DNA of 44,622 nt from the NCBI GenBank assembly GCA_937912125.1, contig CALDOK010000269.1, forward strand, positions 1 to 44,622. Reading direction: 5' to 3'. This document shows positions 1-8,559 of this stretch, in pieces (position 1 is the first letter of the stretch; every line of letters begins with the position of its first letter). This DNA comes from an uncultured Pseudomonadota bacterium. GTDB lineage: Bacteria > Myxococcota_A > UBA796 > JAFGLY01. The translations under genes and the position numbers were made by a program. The notes under the pieces were generated by a model that saw only the letters and a list, made by a program, of their open reading frames with translations, was not told the DNA's origin and ran no database searches.

Positions 1-216
1 GGCTCCGAGGGCTACGACGACGAGTGCAATGTCATCGACACCGGCGACACCGACGCCGAGCCCTTCGACAGCGGTGGCTACAAGTTCGAGGGCGGTGGCG
101 GCTGCGACTGCGCCACCCCAGGGCAGGGCGCCGCGGCCGGCCTGGGCCTGCTGCCGCTGCTGCTGGGCCTGGCGGGCCTCCGCCGGCGGCGCGACTCACA
201 GACCATCGAGCGCTAG
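1..216 (+). CDS. C-terminal end of a secreted protein with a MYXO-CTERM-like sorting tail (partial)
   Basis: Only the last 71 codons are inside the window; the 5' part lies before position 1. The fragment reads as an acidic Asp/Thr/Gly-rich linker, then a Gly-rich GGGGCDC motif, a hydrophobic helix of about 18 residues (Gly/Leu/Ala), an RRRR cluster and a short tail ending at TAG 214-216. This Cys-helix-Arg order is the layout of MYXO-CTERM and related surface-sorting tails, in which the tail is cleaved by an intramembrane protease and the new end is anchored in the outer membrane. The function of the mature protein cannot be read from this fragment. The next gene starts 9 bp downstream on the same strand, so the two may be co-transcribed. 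Confidence 0.75.
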   Translation, partial: GSEGYDDECNVIDTGDTDAEPFDSGGYKFEGGGGCDCATPGQGAAAGLGLLPLLLGLAGLRRRRDSQTIER

Positions 217-225
217 GGGGCGATC

Positions 226-2040
226 ATGCTGCTGCTCACCATTCTCTCGGCGGCGCTGGCGCAGGACACCCGCGACGTGCCCATGCCCGACCTGAACGCC
301 CAGGCCTTCCGCCCCTCCATCGACAGCCACGCCACCCTGTGGACCGACGATGCCATCCTGGCCCCAGCTGGCACCGCCACCCTGCGGCTCGCCGGCACCT
401 GGACCCACAACCCCCTGGTGGTGCGCTGGGCCGACGGCAGCACCACCTCCCTGGTGCGCGACGCGGTCAACCTCGACCTGCTGGCGGGCATCACCATCTG
501 GCGGGTGCGCGCGGGCCTGGACCTGCCGCTGTACCTGCTCTCCACCAGCGACGTCCAGAGCGGCCGCGCCGGCCTGGGAGACCTGGCCCTGGACCTGCGG
601 GGGAGCATCCTGTCCGAAGACGAAGCTGCGCCCATCAGCCTGGCGGTCAACGGGCGCATGAGCCTGCCCACCGCCACCGTGGACGCAGCCCTGGGGAGCC
701 CCGGCATGGGCGGGGAGCTGGGCCTGGTGGCCTCGAAGAGCCTGGGCGATCTGCTGCTGGCGGCCAACCTGGGCACGCGCTTCGTCCCCGAGACCCAGCT
801 GATCAACGTCGAGGTGGACGACCAGCTCTTCTACCGGCTGGGCGGCGGCTACGCCCTCACCCCCGGGGCTGGCGTCTCCCTGGATCTGGCGGGACACCTC
901 AACTACAACCAGCCCTTCGGCAACCCGGCCGCCAACCCCATCGAGGCCCTGCTGGGCGGCTGGACCCACCTGTCCGACGAGCTCGTGCTGCGGGGGGGCG
1001 TGGGCCACGGCTTCACCAAGGGCATCTCGAGCCCCGACCTGCGCCTGGTGGCCATGGTCAGCTGGGAGCCCAAGAAGGATCTGGACACCGACTCCGACGG
1101 CCTGCTCGACAGCGTCGACGCCTGCCCCGAGCAGCCCGAGGACAAGGACGGCTGGATGGACGCGGACGGCTGCCCCGACCCCTCAGCCAAGGTCACCGTC
1201 AGGATCGTGGACGGCCAGGGAAAGCTGGTGCCCGGCGCCACCTCCTCGGTCAGCGGCCCCCAGAGCTTCGAGGGGGGGGCCGAACAGAGCGGTCAGCTGC
1301 ACGCCGGCACCTACCAGCTGCGCGCCAGCGCCGAGACTTGGCTGCCCGACGCGGCCAGCTTCGAGGTGGTCGAGGGCGTGGATCAGGTGGTCACCGTGCT
1401 GCTGCAGCCCGCCCCCGGGCTGGTGCAGGTGCGGGTGATCGGGCCCGACGGCCAACCCATGGACGCCACCTTCACCGTGGGTGACAGCGATCCCGTCGCC
1501 ACCTCGGGCGGCCAGGGTCAGCTGAAGGTGGCTCCCGGCGCCTTCGGCGTCACGGTGCGTGCCGAAGGCTACGCCGTGGCCAACCAGAAGGTCGTGATCG
1601 ACGCGGGCGAGACCAAGGTCGTCGAGGTGCAGCTGCGCCCCACCCAGGTGGAGCTCACGGTCGAGAAGATCGAGGTCAAGGGCGAGGTCTACTTCGACAC
1701 CGCCAAGGCCACCATCAAGCCCGAGAGCTTCCCCCTGCTCGACGAGGTGGCTCAGGTGTTGGTCGACCACCCCGAGGTGCTGCGCCTGCGCATCGAAGGC
1801 CACACCGACAGCCGCGGCGACAACGCCTACAACCTGCAGCTGTCCAAGGAGCGCGCAGCCTCGGTCTTACGCTACCTGACCGACAAGGGCGTGGCCACCG
1901 AGCGCCTGGAGAGCGAAGGATTCGGCGAGTCCAAGCCCCTGGACAAGCGCGAGAACGCCTCCGCCTGGGAGAAGAACCGCCGCGTGGACTTCTTCGTCGC
2001 CGAGTGGGACGAGGCCAAGCGCACCCAGACCGTGGAGTAG
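226..2040 (+). CDS. OmpA-family outer membrane protein with thrombospondin type 3 and carboxypeptidase-regulatory-like repeats
   Basis: The protein has 604 residues and a short signal peptide ending near ALAQ. Residues about 20-280 look like a beta-barrel or beta-rich porin-like region with alternating hydrophobic residues. Residues about 285-319 hold an Asp-rich calcium-binding thrombospondin type 3 stretch (DTDSDG and DKDGWMDADG). Two PEGA/carboxypeptidase-regulatory-like beta domains follow (about 320-395 and 400-470). Residues about 485-592 form the OmpA C-terminal domain, with VYFDTAKATI, IEGHTDSRGD and NRRVDFFV, which in the family bind peptidoglycan. The likely role is to tether the outer membrane to the cell wall. 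The same architecture is common in Myxococcota. The ATG at 226 follows GGGGGCG and gives a clean signal peptide; an ATG 9 nt after the previous stop suggests co-transcription. Confidence 0.88.
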   Translation: MLLLTILSAALAQDTRDVPMPDLNAQAFRPSIDSHATLWTDDAILAPAGTATLRLAGTWTHNPLVVRWADGSTTSLVRDAVNLDLLAGITIWRVRAGLDLPLYLLSTSDVQSGRAGLGDLALDLRGSILSEDEAAPISLAVNGRMSLPTATVDAALGSPGMGGELGLVASKSLGDLLLAANLGTRFVPETQLINVEVDDQLFYRLGGGYALTPGAGVSLDLAGHLNYNQPFGNPAANPIEALLGGWTHLSDELVLRGGVGHGFTKGISSPDLRLVAMVSWEPKKDLDTDSDGLLDSVDACPEQPEDKDGWMDADGCPDPSAKVTVRIVDGQGKLVPGATSSVSGPQSFEGGAEQSGQLHAGTYQLRASAETWLPDAASFEVVEGVDQVVTVLLQPAPGLVQVRVIGPDGQPMDATFTVGDSDPVATSGGQGQLKVAPGAFGVTVRAEGYAVANQKVVIDAGETKVVEVQLRPTQVELTVEKIEVKGEVYFDTAKATIKPESFPLLDEVAQVLVDHPEVLRLRIEGHTDSRGDNAYNLQLSKERAASVLRYLTDKGVATERLESEGFGESKPLDKRENASAWEKNRRVDFFVAEWDEAKRTQTVE

Positions 2041-2076
2041 GACGAGCTACCCCTCCCCGTTCTCCGACGCCCTGAT

Positions 2077-2092
2077 CGCGGGTCAGCCCGCG
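2077..2092. terminator. Possible bidirectional terminator hairpin between convergent genes
   Basis: CGCGGG and CCCGCG form a 6-bp GC-only stem with a TCAG loop. It sits in the 74-bp gap between two convergent genes. There is no T run on either strand, so it is not a classical intrinsic terminator. Confidence 0.3.
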
Positions 2093-2114
2093 GTCCGCCG
2101 ACGCCCGCCCTGGA

Positions 2115-3029
2115 TCACTCCACGAACAGCAGCGCGGCCCCACCCACCGCCACCAAGGTCCCCACCACCGCGCGCGGAGTGATGCGCTCGACGCCGCGGA
2201 AGGCTGCGATGGGGAGCATCAGGATGGGCACCAGGGCCATCAGGGTGCTGGCCACGCCCACCTGGGTCAGCTGCACCGCCGCCAGGGACAAGCTCACGCC
2301 CAGGAAGGGGCCCGTGAACGACCCGAGCCCGGTGAAAGCCAGGGCGCGCCTGTCCCCCAGGGCCGCGAACAGGCGCGGCCACCAGCGCCAGACCGTGAAG
2401 ACCACCACCAGGCCACCCACCGCCGCGGCGCAGCGGATCCATGTGGCGGCGAAGGGATCGTAGTCACCCATGCCGTGCTTGGAGAGGACCAGCCCCGCCG
2501 CCTGCCCCAGGGCACCCCCCAGGGCCAACAGCACACCCTGCGCCCGCAGCCTACCAGCCGCGGCCTCTTGGCTGGGCTGACGCTCCAGCACCACCCAGAT
2601 CACTCCGCCCACGGTCAGCATCACACCCAGGCTGTCCAGCGGGGCCAGGCGCTCACCCAGAAAGAGCCAGGAGATGAGGGTGGCGAAGATCGGCACCGTG
2701 GACATGACCAGGATGCCCAGGCGCGCGCCGATGAGCACAAAGGCCCGGAACAACAGCAGGTCACCGATGGTCAGGCCCACCAGCCCAGACAGCCCCAGCC
2801 AGGCCCACTGGTGCGCCGTGGCGTCCATCGGGAAGGCCATGCCCCTGAACACGGCGCAGGTGATGCTCAAGAACACCAGGCCGAGCAGCAGCCGCAGCAG
2901 GTTGACCACCATGGAGCCGACGCGCCGACCCGCGATCTCGAACGAGGTCGCCGTGGCGGCCCAGCACAGGGCGGTGCCCAGGGCCGCCAGCTCTCCGGCG
3001 TGGGGCAAGGATGCCAGGGTGTCCGCCAT
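2115..3029 (-). CDS. EamA/DMT-superfamily membrane transporter
   Basis: The 304-residue protein shows about ten hydrophobic helices in two repeated halves of five, the layout of EamA (drug/metabolite transporter) exporters. The first half carries the characteristic loop after helix 4 with FLGERLAPLD. The second half begins near residue 160 after a polar linker (LERQPSQEAAAGRLRAQG). Family members move amino acids, nucleotides or other small metabolites across the inner membrane; the substrate cannot be deduced here. Its ATG shares one base with the TGA of the upstream membrane protein gene (TGATG at 3031-3027), so the two are probably translationally coupled. Confidence 0.85.
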   Translation of the reverse strand: MADTLASLPHAGELAALGTALCWAATATSFEIAGRRVGSMVVNLLRLLLGLVFLSITCAVFRGMAFPMDATAHQWAWLGLSGLVGLTIGDLLLFRAFVLIGARLGILVMSTVPIFATLISWLFLGERLAPLDSLGVMLTVGGVIWVVLERQPSQEAAAGRLRAQGVLLALGGALGQAAGLVLSKHGMGDYDPFAATWIRCAAAVGGLVVVFTVWRWWPRLFAALGDRRALAFTGLGSFTGPFLGVSLSLAAVQLTQVGVASTLMALVPILMLPIAAFRGVERITPRAVVGTLVAVGGAALLFVE

Positions 3030-4564
3030 CAGGGCCGTTCAGCGCGCTGCAGATCGCCGTACAGCCGGCTGGCCTGAGGGGTCCCCCGCTGCGCGTCGCG
3101 CACCAGGGCCTCGGTGCAGGCTGGGATCTCGGGGTTGGGCCGTCGCTGGCCCGTGCGGGCGAAGCTCACCGCGGTGGCGGCGTCGTTGACCGCCGGGAAG
3201 GGCGCGCGCCCCGACCAGCGCGCGGAGAGGGGCGTGAGGCCCGGCCCCAGGATCAGCAGCGCCAGCAGCAGCAGCGCGATGCCCGGACGCAGGGCGCGGG
3301 CCCACCGAGGTGCTGGTGACGCAGGGGTGGCAGGGGGGGCAGCACCCACCGGCCCCTCGAGGGCCCAGGCCAGGGCGAGGCCCAGCAGCAAGGGCACGAA
3401 GGGCATGGACAGGATCAAGAAGCGCAGGTTGGTCTCCATGCTGGCGGCCCGCTGCAGCATGGCCGCGAAGGGCAGGCAGCCAAGGCCCAGGGCCAGCAGC
3501 AACCAAGGCCGTCGGCGCAGGGCCAGGGCCGCGGGGACCAGGGCCACGGCCAGCAGGGGCAGCCACGGGGAGACATGACGGGCGCGGGCCTGGCGGACCT
3601 CTTGGCCGTCCTGCAAGTGTTGGCCCGCCTGGCGCGACCGCTGCCACAGCCGCCCCAGGCTGGCGGGCACGGCCAGGGGGTTGCTCCAACCCCAGCGATA
3701 GCCGCCCACCTCAGCCTCGGGTGGTCCGCCAGGCCCAGCGGCGCTGTTGGTGCGCACCATGATGCTCAGCTGGGTCTCCAGGGGATGGGTGGGCGCGTAG
3801 GCCCAGCGCCCGACCCCGAGAGACAGCACCACCGGAAGCAGCGCCAGCGCGAGGCGCAAGGGCCAGCGCCGACGGGGAGCGCGCAGGGCAGCGACCAGCA
3901 CCACGGCCAGGCAGGGCAAGGCCCAGATCAGCCCGATGCCGTCGGCCAACAAGGCCAAGGCCACGCCCACGCCGCCCACCGCCAGCCCCAGCCCAGTGCG
4001 GGCGCGCATGGCCAGGGTGGCGCAGGCCGTCGCCGCGACCAGCAGGCCGGTGATGAGGGGGTAGAAGCTCAGCACCCGGGGCGCCACGGCCAGGGCTGGC
4101 ATGGCCAGGCCGAAGCCGGCTGCGCAGAGCCCCGCCACCCGCCCGTGCAGGGCCCGCCCCCACCCATACAGGGCGGCCCCCACCAGGCCACTGCCCAGCA
4201 GCGAGGCCAGGGCCAGCCCGTCGACGACCCCCAGCGGCCCGGCCAGGAGGCCGGGGAGCAGGCCGGGCGCTTGGGAGCGCATGGCGTAGTGGTGCGCGGG
4301 CAGGTCGCCCCGCAGCGTCGCCACCGAGGCGCAGTACTCCTGGAAGTCGGCGCCGGTGACCACGCCACCGTCCAGGCTGGCGGGTCCCAGCACCCAGGCG
4401 CCCAGCAGCATCGTGGCCAGACCCGCACCCAGCGCCAGGACCAGATCGACCCAGCCGAGGGCGACCTGGTAGGCCCCGCCACCAGGCAGGCGCCGCCCGA
4501 GCAGCGCCAGCGCCCCCATCGTGACGGCGGCGAGCAGGAAGCTGAGGAGCGCAGCGGTGGACAT
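3029..4564 (-). CDS. Multi-pass membrane protein, GT-C glycosyltransferase-like
   Basis: The 511-residue protein starts at the ATG 4564-4562 (MSTAALLSFLL); a longer reading frame upstream runs through the divergent promoter region and was not used. About 10-12 hydrophobic helices are visible. The first extracytoplasmic loop holds an acidic patch (GADFQEYCAS, about residue 70), the place where lipid-dependent GT-C glycosyltransferases keep catalytic acids. A polar loop of about 80 residues (about 270-350) separates the last helices, and the C-terminus is a soluble tail of about 80 residues. The fold assignment rests on topology and the acidic loop only. The stop overlaps the start of the EamA gene by one base. 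It could equally be another polytopic enzyme of unknown function. Confidence 0.6.
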   Translation of the reverse strand: MSTAALLSFLLAAVTMGALALLGRRLPGGGAYQVALGWVDLVLALGAGLATMLLGAWVLGPASLDGGVVTGADFQEYCASVATLRGDLPAHHYAMRSQAPGLLPGLLAGPLGVVDGLALASLLGSGLVGAALYGWGRALHGRVAGLCAAGFGLAMPALAVAPRVLSFYPLITGLLVAATACATLAMRARTGLGLAVGGVGVALALLADGIGLIWALPCLAVVLVAALRAPRRRWPLRLALALLPVVLSLGVGRWAYAPTHPLETQLSIMVRTNSAAGPGGPPEAEVGGYRWGWSNPLAVPASLGRLWQRSRQAGQHLQDGQEVRQARARHVSPWLPLLAVALVPAALALRRRPWLLLALGLGCLPFAAMLQRAASMETNLRFLILSMPFVPLLLGLALAWALEGPVGAAPPATPASPAPRWARALRPGIALLLLALLILGPGLTPLSARWSGRAPFPAVNDAATAVSFARTGQRRPNPEIPACTEALVRDAQRGTPQASRLYGDLQRAERP

Positions 4565-4642
4565 GGAGCGGGTCCTGAGGACCTGCCCAGCATAACGTAC
4601 AGCTGGCCCCTTCCCGTGGGCCGCGGATACGAGTCTGCCATC

Positions 4643-5407
4643 GTGGAGGTCGCCATCCCACTCCCCCGCCTGCTCCCCGCGCTGTCCTGCCTGGCCCTGG
4701 CGGCCTGCGGGCTCGGCCGCGGCTCCAGCTCCGGGGGATCCCTGGCCTTCGACGGGGTCGACGACTACGTCGCGCTGGACGTGATGCCCGGGCTCCCCAG
4801 CAGCGGCTGGACCGTCGAGGCGTGGGTGCGTCCTGAGCCCGGCGAGCAGCAGCGGCCCAACATCGCCGCCCTGCGCTCCCCCCGCGGCGGCGCCGACACC
4901 TTCACCTTCAGGATCCGCCAGGACTTCGGCGGCGTGCTCGAGCTGGGCCTGGCCTCGGGCGGCGACACCTGGGGCATGGCCGGCAACGCGCCCATCCCCC
5001 TGAGCCGCTGGTCCCACGTCGCCGCAACATGGGACGGAGCTACCAGCACCATGCGCCTTTTCGTAGACGGGCGACTGGACGCCGAGCGCACCACCTCCCT
5101 CGCCCCCGCCGCGGGCATCGCACCTCTCTGGCTCGGGGGAGACCCCCTGCACGGCCCCACCGGTCGCCCCTTCACGGGATCACTCACGGAGCTGCGCATC
5201 TGGGACCACGCCCGCAGCACAGCGCAGCTCACCCAGCTCGAAGGCGCCAGGCTGCAGGGCGACGAAGCCGGCCTGGTGCTCTACTGGCCCGCGCTGGAGG
5301 GCTCCGGCGCGCAGCTCACAGACCACGGGCCCACGGGCCTGCACGGCAGCCTGGGAGCAGGCCAGCCGGATCGCGCGCCACGCTGGGAGCGCTCCAGCCC
5401 CTTCTGA
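4643..5407 (+). CDS. LamG-domain lipoprotein
   Basis: A GTG at 4643 gives a 254-residue protein with a good lipoprotein signal (LLPALSCLALAAC). The frame stays open far upstream, but that stretch is antisense to the membrane protein gene, so the GTG start is preferred. After a short Gly/Ser linker comes one LamG/concanavalin-like jelly-roll domain (residues about 33-225): SLAFDGVDDYVAL, WTVEAWVRP, SHVAATWDG, LFVDGRLDA and GSLTELRIWDHARS are the typical strands. Such domains bind glycans or act as extracellular scaffolds. It is divergent from the membrane protein gene (78 bp between starts) and ends 3 bp from the stop of the convergent lipoprotein gene. Confidence 0.8.
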   Translation: MEVAIPLPRLLPALSCLALAACGLGRGSSSGGSLAFDGVDDYVALDVMPGLPSSGWTVEAWVRPEPGEQQRPNIAALRSPRGGADTFTFRIRQDFGGVLELGLASGGDTWGMAGNAPIPLSRWSHVAATWDGATSTMRLFVDGRLDAERTTSLAPAAGIAPLWLGGDPLHGPTGRPFTGSLTELRIWDHARSTAQLTQLEGARLQGDEAGLVLYWPALEGSGAQLTDHGPTGLHGSLGAGQPDRAPRWERSSPF

Positions 5408-5410
5408 GGG

Positions 5411-6160
5411 CTAGCCCTGCACCGCGGGCTCGCCAGCCGCTGGCGCCGGCGCGGGGGCGCCGTCTGCCGGAGGAGCGGCCAGGACGCCCTCGCCTTCGGG
5501 GGGCGCGGGGTTGGGCACACCCTCGGGAACGGGCGGGCCGGCGGGGATCTCGCCCATGACGGGCTCGCCTTCGGCCGGGATCTCACCCAGGATGGGGACC
5601 GCGTCGGGGTCGATGGGATCGCCGTCCTTGGCCTCGGACCCACCCTCGGCGACGAGCACGAGATCGAGCCCGCTGATGTCGACCTGACCCACGGTGACGC
5701 CGCTCTCGAGCAGGGCCGCGGGCTCGTCGGTGCTGGGGCCGTTCTGATCCCGGTCCAGATAGGCCACCACGGCGATGTCACCCAGATCCGCCGGGGCGAT
5801 CACGAACCACGGGCCCAGGGCGTCGAGGGTGGCGGCATGCAGCAGCTGCGGGCTGTCGCCTTCTTCGCCCGGCTGCAGGATCTCCACCCGCAGCTGCCCG
5901 TCGATCTCACCCTCGTAGGAGATGGTGCCCGAGATCTTGACTCCCTCGCCCTCTTCGAGGCCGAAGCCCGGCGGCTCGATGCGCATGCCGGGAGGAATGC
6001 GGCCGCCGGTGGTGGTCGGATCGTCCGGCGACGCGGCGCTGCCCCCCGAGGCCGTGGTGGGCGCCTGGGAGGGGGAGATCACGTCGGGGGGAGGCTCGGG
6101 GCAGCCCACAGCGAGGAGGAGGAACAGGAGTGAGGTGCTGCTGGGGAGAACGCTAGACAT
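5411..6160 (-). CDS. Putative lipoprotein with a Pro/Ala/Gly/Glu-rich tail
   Basis: This 249-residue protein was not recognised. The ATG at 6160 gives a signal sequence (MSSVLPSSTSLLFLLLAVGC) with a weak lipobox (AVGC) followed by a Pro/Ser/Thr-rich linker. Residues about 70-160 look like a beta-sandwich: ISYEGEIDGQLRVEIL and VVAYLDRDQNGPSTDEP resemble carboxypeptidase-regulatory or cohesin-type accessory domains, with an Asp-rich DRDQNG loop. The last about 80 residues are low complexity, rich in Pro, Gly, Ala and Glu, with GEIPAEGEPVMGEIPAGPP-type repeats. It is probably an envelope protein in the periplasm or on the cell surface. A start further upstream (6241) adds an Arg-rich stretch without signal character and is less likely. 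Confidence 0.65.
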   Translation of the reverse strand: MSSVLPSSTSLLFLLLAVGCPEPPPDVISPSQAPTTASGGSAASPDDPTTTGGRIPPGMRIEPPGFGLEEGEGVKISGTISYEGEIDGQLRVEILQPGEEGDSPQLLHAATLDALGPWFVIAPADLGDIAVVAYLDRDQNGPSTDEPAALLESGVTVGQVDISGLDLVLVAEGGSEAKDGDPIDPDAVPILGEIPAEGEPVMGEIPAGPPVPEGVPNPAPPEGEGVLAAPPADGAPAPAPAAGEPAVQG

Positions 6161-6355
6161 GCCGAAGCTCCGCGGCCCAGGGTACTGGAGGTGGTCGGGA
6201 ATCAGGAAGCTAACACATCCCCGCGGCCGCAACGCAGCCACAGCCGGGCTCTGGTGACAAGCCCCAGGGACGCATTAGAGCAGAACTGAGCGCCATCCTG
6301 CGCAGACGATGGTCTGCGGCATGTCGCCCTGCGCCCCCATCCCTGTGAGCCCACC

Positions 6356-6862
6356 GTGAAGGCTGCCTCCCTCCTGCTCTGCATGGCCAGCCTGGCCCAT
6401 GGCCAGCAAGCCCCCCCTGCTGATGAGCTCCAGCGCATCACGGTGCAGCTGTACGGCGCCCCCGCCGAGAAGAGCTTCACGGTGGAGCGAGAGCTGGGGG
6501 ACCGGGTCCCGCTGGTCGACAACGCCGCCGCCGTCCGCGAGGGCGTGTTCGAGGCCGTCCCCGCCCGCAGCGTGCAGCTGCGGCTGCTCCAGCTCGACGA
6601 GGTGGGCGAGATCGAGCTGTGGAGCGGGCTGGCGATGCTCACCGATCGCTCCCGCGAAGTCCTTGCTTTCTCCTACCAGGTCGATGATCAGTACGCGCGG
6701 GCGCTGCGGGTTCCCGCAGCGCCATCCCTCCACGTGGCCGCGGGCCAAGAGCCCGTCGGGGCCTACCGCCTGGCCATGGGCTGGGGCGCGCTGGTGCTCG
6801 CCTACCTGGGCATCATGGTGGTGGGCTGGGCTATCCGAAGCCGCAGGCAGGGATCGGCGTGA
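6356..6862 (+). CDS. Small secreted/membrane-anchored protein of unknown function
   Basis: The GTG at 6356 begins a 168-residue protein with an N-terminal signal peptide (KAASLLLCMASLAHGQ), a soluble region of about 115 residues and one C-terminal transmembrane helix (GALVLAYLGIMVVGWAI) followed by RSRRQ. The topology is a periplasmic domain held by a C-terminal anchor. No domain was recognised. Its TGA overlaps the GTG of the following membrane protein gene (GTGA at 6859-6862), and that gene in turn overlaps the next in the same way, so the three form a translationally coupled operon. It may be an accessory subunit of the two polytopic proteins. Confidence 0.65.
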   Translation: MKAASLLLCMASLAHGQQAPPADELQRITVQLYGAPAEKSFTVERELGDRVPLVDNAAAVREGVFEAVPARSVQLRLLQLDEVGEIELWSGLAMLTDRSREVLAFSYQVDDQYARALRVPAAPSLHVAAGQEPVGAYRLAMGWGALVLAYLGIMVVGWAIRSRRQGSA

Positions 6863-8559
6863 GCTCGCCTGCACCCGGCCCCAGCGCCGCACGGCGCTGG
6901 CTCCACGGTCCCCGTGGCACAGCGCTGGTGGCCTTGTTCTTCGTCCTGGTGGCCACCGCGTTCACCTGGCCCGCGGCGCGCCTCGATCCGCACACCCTGG
7001 TCACGCGGCACTTCGACCTCTACGTCACCATCTGGCTCGTCGAGCAGGCCATCGACGGCCTGCCGCGGCTGCTGGCCACCGGCAGCGCCTGGCCCCACGG
7101 CGAGAGCCTGGTGCGGGTGGACTCCTACCTGCTGATGCTGCTGGCCTGGCTCGGGAGGGGCCTGCTGTCCGGTTGGCTGTTGACCACCCTGGTCACCTGG
7201 CTGGGCCCGGCCCTCAACGCCATCGCGGCCGAGCACTGCGCCCGCCGGGTGCTGGCCGTGGAGCGGCCCTGGAGCCTGATGGCCGGGCTGGCCTTCGGCT
7301 TCTCGGGCATCGCGGCCACTGCGGTGCTCGAAGGCCATGTGTACTTCTTGCTGGCAGCGTGGCTTCCGCTGCTGCTCACCACCGCCTGGACGGGCCCCGC
7401 CCACGGCCTGCCCTGGGTACGAGGCCTGCTGGTGGGGCTGCTGTGGTCCCTCTCCCTGCTCAGCTCCGCCTACCTGGGCGTGCTGGCCACAGCCCTGCTG
7501 ATCACTGCGCTGGCGGCCCGACCGCAGCGGGTGCTGCGCCTGCTGCCCGGTGCGGCCCTGGTGGCCCTGCCCATCGCCGCCTGGTACCTCTGGGTCTTCT
7601 CCATGAACCGGCACCACGCCACGCTCGAGCTCAAGCCCGAGCTGGTGTTGTCCATGGGCACGGCCACCGTGGCCACCCTCACCACCTGGACCGCGCAGCT
7701 CGACACCCTGCGCCACTCCGTGGGCTCCCCGGTGGGCTTCACCACCCTCTGGCTGCTGCTGTTCGCCCCCCTGGTGCTGCGGAGCGAGCGCGGCTGGCGA
7801 GCCCTGGCACTGCTGGCCCTGGTCGCCCTGCTGTTCACCTTTGGGCGCTCCTTCCGGCTCACGGACACAAGCGGCGGCCTCCCCTCCCCCCTGGCCCTGC
7901 TGGTGAGCATGCCCGGCGCGGCCATGTTCCGCTTTCCCGTGCGCTTCGCCTGGCTCTTCCAGCTCTGCGGCGGCCTGGTTGCGGCCGCGACCCTCCAGGC
8001 CCTGGCCCGGCGGCTGCCCGTGGCTGCCCTGCTCCCGGTGCTGGGCCTCGCCCTGGTCGACGCCATCCTGGGCGTCGGCCTGCCCTTCCGGGCCCGGCAG
8101 GCGCTGGCGGACGTCCCCTCGGCCTACCAGGCCGCGCCCGAGGGTCGGCCCGTGCTCGACTGCTTCGGGCGCTCCCTGGACTCCACCAGCGGCGAGCTGG
8201 AGATGTGGACCCGCAACCTGGGCTGCTACTACCAGGCCCACCACGGGCGCCCGATCCTCGAGCTCTGCCTGCGCACCGAGGTGGTGAGCCCTCGGGAGTC
8301 CATCGACGCTGGGTTGGGAGACGCGCTCCTCAGCCACAGGGGCGCCGATGATCCCGAGATGCTCGAGGCCCTGCGAGGCTGGCTCGCCGAAGAGGGTGTC
8401 GGATCCGTGGCCCTGCATGCCGACTTCTACACGCCCACGGATCGGGCGCTCATGATCAGCGGCCTGGAGCACCTGCTGGGCCCCCCCATCGCGGAGAGCC
8501 ACGATGGAGGCGAGCGGGTGGTGCTCTTCCCCGGCGCCAGCCAGGCCCAGGCCCAGTGA
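6859..8559 (+). CDS. Polytopic membrane protein, GT-C/YfhO-like
   Basis: The 566-residue protein (GTG start in the GTGA overlap) has roughly 11-12 hydrophobic helices in the first 410 residues and a soluble C-terminal domain of about 150 residues. An acidic first loop (TRHFDLYVTIWLVEQ) and a FRFPVRFAWLFQL segment before the last helices recall uncharacterised YfhO-like and GT-C membrane glycosyltransferases, which use lipid-linked sugars on the outer face of the inner membrane. The C-terminal domain contains two Cys-containing segments (VLDCFG and NLGCYYQ). Catalytic identity is inferred from topology only. It is the middle gene of a three-gene coupled operon. Confidence 0.6.
   Translation: MSSPAPGPSAARRWLHGPRGTALVALFFVLVATAFTWPAARLDPHTLVTRHFDLYVTIWLVEQAIDGLPRLLATGSAWPHGESLVRVDSYLLMLLAWLGRGLLSGWLLTTLVTWLGPALNAIAAEHCARRVLAVERPWSLMAGLAFGFSGIAATAVLEGHVYFLLAAWLPLLLTTAWTGPAHGLPWVRGLLVGLLWSLSLLSSAYLGVLATALLITALAARPQRVLRLLPGAALVALPIAAWYLWVFSMNRHHATLELKPELVLSMGTATVATLTTWTAQLDTLRHSVGSPVGFTTLWLLLFAPLVLRSERGWRALALLALVALLFTFGRSFRLTDTSGGLPSPLALLVSMPGAAMFRFPVRFAWLFQLCGGLVAAATLQALARRLPVAALLPVLGLALVDAILGVGLPFRARQALADVPSAYQAAPEGRPVLDCFGRSLDSTSGELEMWTRNLGCYYQAHHGRPILELCLRTEVVSPRESIDAGLGDALLSHRGADDPEMLEALRGWLAEEGVGSVALHADFYTPTDRALMISGLEHLLGPPIAESHDGGERVVLFPGASQAQAQ

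Noticed and set aside
24..1484. Arg/Pro/Gly-rich frame over the OmpA-family gene
   Set aside because: It is an out-of-frame reading of the clear OmpA-family gene and the MYXO-CTERM-like tail, with extreme Arg/Gly/Pro content.
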